Below are positions 56,162 to 64,000 of a stretch of 64,000 nt of DNA, one piece after another. How positions within the stretch are numbered: position 1 is the stretch's first letter; every line of letters starts with the position of its first letter. The DNA is taken from contig CM121342.1 in assembly GCA_051530055.1 (NCBI GenBank), positions 5,022,001-5,086,000 on the forward strand, given 5' to 3'. The notes under the pieces are model-generated. The model searched no databases and was not told where the DNA came from. It worked only from the letters and a program-made list of their open reading frames with translations. The position numbers and the translations under genes are program-made. The DNA is from Neoechinorhynchus agilis. Its lineage: Eukaryota; Acanthocephala.

Positions 56162-57276
56162 TCTAAAAACCTCGGTTCATTCAAAATGGCCATATCGACT
56201 TCTATGGCGCTGTCAGACTAGAATGCTGTGGATATTTGGGAGAAATTCGAGCGTCAGAGTCGCTAGTGATGAGTTTGTTATTTCCTTTTCTTTTGGAAAA
56301 GAGTATTCAATTTCTTGCAGTTTCCAGTTAATGATTTCTGTGTTTTTATTCATCGAAAGACAATCCTTCGAAACGGTAGAGGAGCTAAAAAGATGTGACT
56401 CATTTTCAAAAGATTAAATGTACCGAGTAATGTTTTCCATAAGTGCGTCTAAATTAAAATACATAAAATGAGGGGATTATGATTACACGACATCCATCAA
56501 AGGTAATGTTTTCGTCTTAGTTGTAAAAAAAGAAGTTGTTCATGGTATATTTTTGATTTATTAATTCCCAATCGTTCGCCGGACATCGAAAAAAAGTCTG
56601 ACGAGACGGAGGAACGATTGGGAATTAATCTCTATATCACCAAACAAAATTTAAATGTGTGAGTGAATAGATGATTACCATTTTCATAGATGTTCCGGTT
56701 ACCAATGTTGGAGACATTGGGTCCAAAAATGCGCCAACAACAAAATCACCTGCCATTACTACTCAATTAATCATTGCAGCAACAATTGACAGAAAAAACT
56801 TCGAATTGCGGCCAACAAGAGCGTAACGCTTTTGCTAAAAACTGCCCGGAATTAGCAAAGGCAGCTTAAGAAAGCAAACAGTCGAGTTTTTTCCCGGAAT
56901 TTTCAAAACTCCGTGGAAAGATATCCGTGGTTAATAACGCTATAAAAGGTGACTTGGTTACAACTCCAAGGCATCAATGTTTCTGGTAAAGGAATGATGG
57001 TTCATTCTAATCCAATTAGTACAACAATAGAAACTTTCATGAAGAACTAAGGCTGCAACCATGGAGTCAACTGTCATCTTCATGAAACCAAAACGATTTG
57101 CTCAACTCAATAAACAAAGATTTTGGTTAATCAGCGCCTAAGTCTGAAGCGATGGTCGTTAAACCGCCTTTGGCCTTAGCTGGACTTTTTGCTCGTTCCC
57201 CAGGCTTGGAACGCTTCCGAGCTATTCGTTTCTCCTAAAACCCGGCTTGGTATCGAGTCCCTAACTTTCTTTCTCG
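56162..57276. other. Intergenic between CIAO1 and the retroelement block
   Basis: No gene recognised. Holds a small hairpin element at 56560-56629 (own entry). The sequence after about 57.1 kb becomes more GC-rich and may already belong to the LINE. Confidence 0.4.
56560..56629. repeat. 70-bp hairpin element with 18-bp perfect arms
   Basis: attaattcccaatcgttc at the left is exactly complementary to gaacgattgggaattaat at the right, with a GC-rich centre containing cgccgg, tctgacgagacgg. Probably a very short MITE or solo TIR pair. Confidence 0.65.
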
Positions 57277-59030
57277 ATGATCGGACTTGATGTAACTTCT
57301 TGTCGGCCAGCAGCTCCGGTGGCTAGACAGCTACTGATAGTAGCCTGTCAACGCGGGGTCGATGTGCCGCTCCACTTGGTGATGCGGCAGCGAACGGGAG
57401 CAACAAAATCCACCAGTGCAACGGGAAAAAGCGAGGGCGTCGTTGCTCTCGCCGACGACTTGAGCGTCGAAATGAGCGAAGCTGTCGCAGGAGGCAAGGT
57501 ACGGACTGTTCAGGTGGCGCTGACAGCCGTGAGTCCTTTGGCCCAGCTATTTCAAATAGAAGAGGACTACGAATCGGATCCTTGAATTGTAGGAGTCTGC
57601 GAGCGCAATGGCGTAGGGGAACCCTGGCCAAATTGGCAAGGGACGCCAGAATGGATATTGTGTTTTTACAAGAATTGCGAATAAGAGGCCAGTCAGACAC
57701 AGACGTAAATCAGGAGGATTTAGGAGGAGGCTGGTCATTGTGTTACCTATCTACGGACGAGGAAATGGAGGTGTAGGCGTTTGTTTATCACCCCGCCTCC
57801 GAAACTCAGCACTATGCAGTATTATAACTGACCGAATCCTTCGTGTCAGCATTAAGCTTCGGTCGAGAAATCTCTATGCTTTTGGCGTACAGTCACCGAC
57901 CTCCTCGTCGGATGAAGAGGCGGTTGAAGGATTTTATGGAAATCTAGCCGAAGCATTAGATGATGTACCGAACAGAGACACCCTCCTAATAGCCGGTCCG
58001 CATTCCAAAAGATCGCTATATGTGTTGAAAGGCGAGAATCGGAACAGCCGGTTGAGGCGCTGGAGCGGCACGATCTCGTGTCTGCTAACACTTTATTCCG
58101 GAAGCGTCCGTGGCGTTTGGCGACGTTTATGGGTCAAAAGTATCCGTCCAAACATGCCATGGGAAAAACTCCCAAGAGACGCTTAGCTCAGCTTGACAAT
58201 ATATTGTTGAGACGTAGGGAAAAATGTCGGGTCAAAAACGCTGACACATTCACAGTTGATGGGCTGTTAGCCGACCACAAGTTGGTGATGTGTCAGTTGA
58301 GCACGAGTGACTCGTTGTTCCGTACGCCTCAACATCCTCCACGTCCGTTATATGGCGCCCTCGCTAATGAGGAGGAAAGAGTTCGATATCGAACTAGAGA
58401 ATCAACTGAGCTCGATGCCAGCTGCTGAAACGGATATTGATTTTTACTACAAGTCAATCTGCGACGCAGTGACCGAAGCGGCCGAAAAAACCCTCCCAGC
58501 AATGAGGCGTATAAAAGCTGCAAAGGTTATATGTCAGGAGGACTGTGAATTTATGGCAATGGCTGAGCAGATCGAAACTCTAAGAAAAAGAGGAAAACGA
58601 TCTGAGGCTCGCATTGCAAGTCTTGAACTTGCCAACCTCTTCGATAGAGGATGCAGTTCGCGGGATCGCATATAAGGAAGGGGAAGATCCCAGAGACAGC
58701 CAACTTTGATTGAAGGTCCCTCCCCGGAAATCAGAAATAAGAGAATCGCAAATTATTTTGCGGAAATTCTCAATTCGCCATTATCGTCTTTGGAAGTGAG
58801 TCCTGCACTTCCAAAAGGCACAATCGTCCCAAGCACCGAGCCATACTTCACAAGACCGATTTCGGTGAAGGAAGCGATCATCAGGCCCAGATGGGATAAT
58901 GGCAGAGGTGCTGGGGTTTGAATCTATTGCCAGAAAAATCATACCGATAATGAATGGCATAATGAATGGTGGCTCAGTACCTCAAATCTGGCAAACGGCG
59001 CATTTAACAATGATCCCATCGAGATCTCAA
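57277..59030 (+). mobile_element. Broken LINE: upstream ORF, APE endonuclease, start of reverse transcriptase
   Basis: A 102-codon GC-rich frame (57277-57585) overlaps the next by a few bases. From 57582 the sequence gives an apurinic-type endonuclease of non-LTR retrotransposons: MNCRSLRAQ, then MDIVFLQELRIRG (catalytic Glu), GNGGVGVCLS, and a closing DGLLADHKLVMCQL (D-H pair of the LLADH motif). A linker and an N-terminal reverse-transcriptase fragment (IARKIIPIMNGIMNGGSVPQIWQTAHLTMIP) follow near 58.3-59.0 kb. The endonuclease is spread over at least three frames, so the copy is dead. The catalytic palm of the reverse transcriptase is missing; LTR-element sequence starts at that point. I cannot name the clade (RTE- or CR1-like arrangements are both possible). 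Confidence 0.7.
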
Positions 59031-59035
59031 AATCT

Positions 59036-61870
59036 ATGCAGAATGCGGTGGAAAGTTTGGCGCATTTCAACCATAAAGCCGAGGTTGGTTCTGTCGGCCT
59101 CATCAATCCTGGTTATAGCTCGGATTCCATTTTGGAAACCGTTGAATGTGACGCAACCGTAAAGACCCAGCCATCGAAAATAACGAAAATGTCACGAAAC
59201 GGGACTAACCTGTGTTATTTCTGTGGACTTAAACGGCATCCTCGATTTCAGTGCCCGGTGAAAGAGGCCGTCTGTTACTGCTGCTCCCAGCAGGGCCACT
59301 TCGCTAGGGTTTGTAAGACTAAAGGAAAATTGACGAATAATAGCGTAGCTTCGATTTTTCTTGCGACCAGCAATCTCGAAGCTCAGTCCGACAAACGTGT
59401 TCAAATCTCGGATACTGGAAGTGTTTTAAACTTCATCGATATGAGCGCGACCCGAAAACTACGAAAACGTTACACGCCTGTTAATCTCAACGTCCTGATA
59501 TCCGTGGGTAATTCGTCTCGAAAAGTGTTGGGAAAATGCCTGGTGGACATACAGTATGAACAAAGAAACTATTTGAACGTGGAATTGTTTGTATTATACG
59601 ATTTATGTTCCGATGTTATCCTTGGAATACCTTTTATTCGCGCACATTCTAAGATGCGGATAAAACCGGGGTCGGTCAATACCAAGCAGTCTCACTATTC
59701 ACGCCTACTCTTTGAGAATTTGAGCGAAGACACGACTCCGATCGTAACCAAGTCGAGAAGGCACAATGAAGAAAATTCGACGTTTATCCGCGCAGAAATC
59801 AATCGACTATTGCGAGATTAAGTCATAGGACCCGCGAACTCACCTTGGCGAGCCCAAGTTATTGTCGTCAAGCGCGAAAATGGGAAAAAGCGACTTGTCG
59901 TTGACTCTTCGCAGACTATAAATAGGTTCACGTACTTGGACGCTTATCCGCTTCCCAAATTAAGCTCTCTTGTAAACGAAATCGCAAAATATAGATATTT
60001 CAGCCACTTAGACCTAAAGGACGCTTACTATCAGGTACCTATACAGATCAAAGAGCGCAATTTTACAGCTTTCGAAGCTTGCGGAAAACTCTATCGCTTT
60101 ACGCGATTCCCCGTGGGAGTGGCCGCCTTTCAGAGATCCATGAACCACGTAATCGATGGAAACGAATTAAAAGCTACCTTTGCCTATTTGGACGACGTTA
60201 TTGTATGCGGCGAAACCCGTGAAGAACAAGATGTCAATCTAAACCGTTTTAAAAAGTCACATCGCTTGCCGGATTGAAGTTGAACGAAGCAAAGAGTACG
60301 TTTTGCAAAGAAACCATTCGAGTATTAGGATACGAGATCGGCGCAGGACAGCTGAAACCAGATCCTTCGCGGCATAAACCCTTGGACGAAATCCGAACTC
60401 CATCAAACAAAGCGACCCTAAGGCGTTTATTGGGATTTTTTGCGTATTACAGTCGGTGGATTTCTAATTATTCCACCAAAATCCAACCGCTAATCGCTGC
60501 CGACTTTTCTTTTCCTCTTGATCACAAAGAAATCGATGTCATTCGCAGCTTGAAGGAAGATATTAAAAAAGCTACTGTGAATGCGATTAAGGACGATGGA
60601 AAATTCACTCTGGAATGCGACGTGTCAGACAATGCCATAGGGGCGGCCCTTTTTCAGAACGACGGACCTGTAGCGTTTTATAGTCGAACATTATCGAAAT
60701 ATGAAAAACGCTATCATATCATCGAAAAAGAAGCATTAGCCGTGGTCGATTCGATAAGAGAATGGAAGTGCTACCTCTCAACGCGCCATTTCACCGTTAT
60801 CACAGATCAGCGTTCCATTTCCTTCATGTTAAATCAACGACACACCGGGAAGATCCGGAACGACAAGATTTTGCGGTGAAAGCTACAGTTATCAATGTTC
60901 TCCTATAGTATCCGATTCCGACCCAGTAAAGACAATTTGAGTGCGGGCGCACTATCGAGAAACGTATGTGCGTCAATGAACATATCGTTCAATAAATTAA
61001 AAGACGTTCATCGGTCTCTCGGTCATCCTGGAAACACTAGACTACTCCATTTCATTCGACAGCAAACCTTACCGTTCGATTTGAATGACGTGCGAAAGAT
61101 CACTGCAGAATGTCCCATTTGCTGCCACTTGAAACCTCGCTTTTTCAAACCTCAATCGAGCTTGAAATTGATAAAAACGATGGCGCCCTGGGAGAGGATC
61201 CCCGTGGACTTCAAAGGACCCTTACCAACGTCACCGCACGGATGCAAATATTTATTCATGGCAATAGACGAGTTTTCTCGTTACCCTATAGCATTCGCTT
61301 GTAAGGACACCTCGGCTGACGAATATTCTCGCTCTTTGGATGTCCCTCCTTTATTCACTCTGATCGCGGCTCCTGCTTCACCTCTGGAACATTACGCGAT
61401 TGGCTAACTTCGCTAAGGATATGCTCAAGTCACACAACCTCCTATCGTCCTCAGGCCAATGGACAATGTGAACGTCTCAATGGTACCCTTTGGAAGACGA
61501 TCCTCCTAACATTGGAAGACAAGTCTTAACCAATAACAAAGTGGGACGGAGCGTTGGTACAAGCTCTGGGAAATCTAAGATCGCTGCTTTGTACCTCTAC
61601 TGGAAAGACACCTCACGAGCGAATGTTCTGCTATGAAAGGAGAGTACCGATTGGAATTAACCTTGCTAGATGGCTCCGATCTGGAGAATCCGTATGGGTG
61701 AAGAATGGGCCCGCGAAATCGAAAAGTGAAGATTCTGTCCAAAAAGCCAAATTGATCGATGTCAATGAAAAATAGTGTATAGTTAAATACCCTGATGGAC
61801 GTCAGGACTCAGTCTCGACACAAAGAATAGCCCCGCTTGCGATACGAGCGCTTCGGGCGTTACAGTGAAG
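59036..61870 (+). mobile_element. Ty3/Gypsy LTR-retrotransposon fossil
   Basis: Order of parts is that of Ty3/Gypsy: two CCHC zinc knuckles of gag (about 59.2-59.3 kb), aspartic protease (about 59.4-59.65 kb), reverse transcriptase with the YLDD box (about 59.9-60.3 kb), RNase H (about 60.55-60.85 kb), integrase zinc-binding and core region (about 61.0-61.5 kb) and a C-terminal tail. It is broken at several places and lacks recognisable LTRs, so it is an old, immobile copy. It begins where the LINE stops, suggesting insertion into, or a joint rearrangement with, that element. Confidence 0.85.
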
Positions 61871-62779
61871 GAATCTCAAGTGCCGGAAGGTGGGGTACCG
61901 AATGACATTACATTTGATGTTGAAAAAGAAGATTGACGGGCAACCTACTTCAGACGAGCCTGCTGAACATACTTCGGATAGCGCTCAGCCGCATCCGAAG
62001 GTACAGGGTCAACCCTCTTCTGGGACCGAAGCGGAAATCGCATTATCATATTTGGTCAAAAGTCACAAGAGTCAAAGATCACTAAATTTGCAAGATTCAT
62101 TAAAATTAGGGAGCGTTGAAGAAGTACAAGTTATGGAGACGGAATTTCCAACACCTTCTGAAATAAATCGATGGAGGTGTTTTCATCAACACTCTACTTC
62201 TGAACATAGGCGCCGACGTTTACGAATTCGTCGAAGAGGAGACCTCTCTAGATGATGCTCTGAAAACTTTAGATCGTTTATTCCTTAAAGAAAGCAACGA
62301 AATCATGGCCAGGTATTTCTTGTCCATACGATAACAGGCAGACAACGAAGATATCGACAAATTTATTCAATCTCTCCGATCGTCGGCTAAAAATTGTCAT
62401 TTCAAAAATGTGTCCGCTGAGGAAGCTCGGGACGATTCCCTTCTCGTGTCGTATTACTGATCTCAACCGACTCTTGCAGTATGATTGGGTTCAAGCATGG
62501 GACACCCTCAACAATTTCACACTTAGTACAATTGCCACGAGTAATCGTGAATGCTATGATCAACAACCGACCCCACTTGCGACCAGGTATATGGATGTCT
62601 TGGCATCGGCATTTATCTATGGTATCGATACTATCTTACAAAACAATCGAGAATCCGCGGCAATTAGTCTTCTCAAAAATCAATCACGAATAACGACAAT
62701 ATCGATGTTCTTAATTCTAAGATGGAGGAATTTACCCTGAAAATAATGGCCGACTTGAGGATCAATGCGGCTATGCAAC
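61871..62779 (+). mobile_element. Second LTR-element fragment: gag-like remnant
   Basis: Between the Gypsy tail and the satellite lies a degraded stretch. Near 62.2-62.45 kb it resembles the capsid part of Gypsy-type gag polyproteins (helical region with the LDRLFLKESNEIMARYF pattern). It follows the pol tail in the same orientation, so it is more likely the start of a second copy than part of the first. Broken and short. Confidence 0.5.
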
Positions 62780-64000
62780 AGTTCAAGTTGGGAGTGATTC
62801 GCAAAGTCCCAATGCAACAGATTTGCCGGAAGATGTCGAAATGTAAACTGGAGTGATTCACAAAGTCTCAATGAGTGAGATTTGCCGTATGTAAAAATAT
62901 CCACTGGAGTGATTCGTAAAGTTCCAATGCAACAGATTTGCCAGAAGCTGCCAAAATATCCACTGGAGTGATTCGTAAAGTCCCAATGCAACAGATTTGC
63001 CGGAAGCTGCCAAAATATCCACTGGAGTGATTCGTAAAGTTCCAATGCAACAGATTTGCCAGAAGCTGCCAAAATATCCACTGGAGTGATTCGTAAAGTT
63101 TCAACGCGACAGACTTGCCGGAAGATGTCAAAATATCAACTGGAGTGATTCGTAAAGTTCCAATGCAACAGATTTGCCAGAAGCTGCCAAAATATCCACT
63201 GGAGTGATTCGTAAAGTTTCAATGCAACAGACTTGCCGGAAGATGTAAAAATATCCACTGGAGTGATTCACAAAGTTCCAATGCAACAGATTTGCCAGAA
63301 GCTGCCAAAATATCCACTGGAGTGATTCACAAAGTCTCAATGCAACAGATTTGCCAGAAGCCGCCAAAATATCCACTGGAGTGATTCGCAAAGTTTCAAT
63401 GCAACAGATTTGCCAGAAGCTGCCAAAATATCCACTGGAGTGATTCACAAAGTCTCAATGCAACAGATTTGCCGGATGTCAAAATATCCACTGGAGTGAT
63501 TCGCAAAGTTTCAATGCAACTGACATGCCGGAAGATGTAAAAATATCTACTGGAGTGATTCGCAAAGTCCCAATGCAACAGATTTGCCAGAAGCTGCCAA
63601 AATATCCATTGGAGTGATTCACAAAGTTTCAATGCAACTGACTTACCGGAAGATGTAAAAATATCCACTGGAGTGATTCGTTCACGCAACAGATTGCCGA
63701 AGTGAAAATATCACTGGAGTGATTCCAGTTTCAATGACTGACTTGCCGGATGTCAAAATATCCACTGGAGTGATTCGCAAAGTTTCAATGCAACAGATTT
63801 GCCAGAAGATGCCAAAATATCAACTGGAGTGATTCGTAAAGTTTCAATGCAACTGACTTGCCGGAAGATGTAAAAATATCCACTGGAGTTATTCACAAGA
63901 TCTCAATGCAACAGATTTGCCAGAAGATGCCAAAATATCAACTGGAGTGATCCCCAGTCTCAATGAGTGAGATTTGCCGGATGTTAAAATATCCACTGGA
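62780..64000. repeat. 59-bp satellite, about 20 units, continuing past the window end
   Basis: The unit reads ccactggagtgattcgtaaag... to ...cagaagctgccaaaatat, 59 bp, repeated with frequent variants (cgtaaag/cacaaag, ttgccagaagctg/ttgccggaagatg) and some shortened units near 62.85, 63.47 and 63.7 kb. Mixed variants along the array imply older turnover than in the other arrays. Long minus-strand open frames of 90-130 codons are repeat artefacts (59 bp is not a multiple of three). Confidence 0.92.

Noticed and set aside
62680-63689. Minus-strand open frames of 87-133 codons in the 59-bp satellite
   Set aside because: They result from a stop-poor repeat. The unit is not a multiple of three, so the peptide repeats only through frame cycling and small deletions.

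Overview
The window is nuclear DNA from a small, AT-rich metazoan. Its spliced protein genes have metazoan relatives (CHERP, neurobeachin/LRBA, kinesin-13, CIAO1, ZRANB2, NOP10, a Shaker-type K+ channel). Most introns are only about 38-60 bp. Nine genes have an intron-type acceptor (pyrimidine/T-rich tract plus AG) 0-8 nt before the start ATG. That pattern is expected where mRNAs receive a trans-spliced leader, so a nematode or another leader-using invertebrate is my inference; no leader RNA gene was found.

Layout. 0.2-1.4 kb: decayed SLC22-type transporter. 1.45-2.1 kb: 50-bp minisatellite ending about 30 bp before NOP10 (2.1 kb). 3.1-5.2 kb: CHERP. 5.4-6.6 kb: novel cysteine-rich gene with two microexons, facing CHERP tail to tail. 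7.0-8.2 kb: Kv channel with a poorly charged S4. 8.7-10.3 kb: tandem array of a palindromic element; its mirror-image array lies at 24.1-26.2 kb. Between them are a glutaredoxin, a Maf/ASMTL-type pyrophosphatase and an eight-finger C2H2 protein. 27.1-28.1 kb: 433-bp tandem repeat. 28.3-40.9 kb: one large neurobeachin-family gene. 41.0-42.4 kb: acetyl-CoA acetyltransferase. 43.6-44.2 kb: ZRANB2-like. 45.6-46.2 kb: retrotransposon tail. 46.2-48.9 kb: kinesin-13. 49.3-52.4 kb: twelve copies of a ~255-bp repeat. 52.7-54.2 kb: catalase-family protein lacking all three key active-site residues. 54.6-56.2 kb: CIAO1. 57.3-62.8 kb: LINE and Gypsy fossils. 62.8-64.0 kb: 59-bp satellite running off the window.

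The genes are mostly unrelated housekeeping functions: RNA processing (NOP10, CHERP, ZRANB2), membrane traffic (neurobeachin), spindle dynamics (kinesin-13), Fe-S assembly (CIAO1), redox (glutaredoxin, dead catalase) and metabolism (thiolase, Maf). I see no operon with a clear shared function. Exon models below were derived by eye; for CHERP, the cysteine-rich gene, Maf, the zinc-finger gene, thiolase, ZRANB2, kinesin-13 and CIAO1 the joined exons keep frame and total a multiple of three.

The strongest leads are the intact catalase pseudoenzyme, the microexon cysteine-rich gene, the two opposed arrays with dispersed relatives, and the ~255-bp array whose length changes are all multiples of three.
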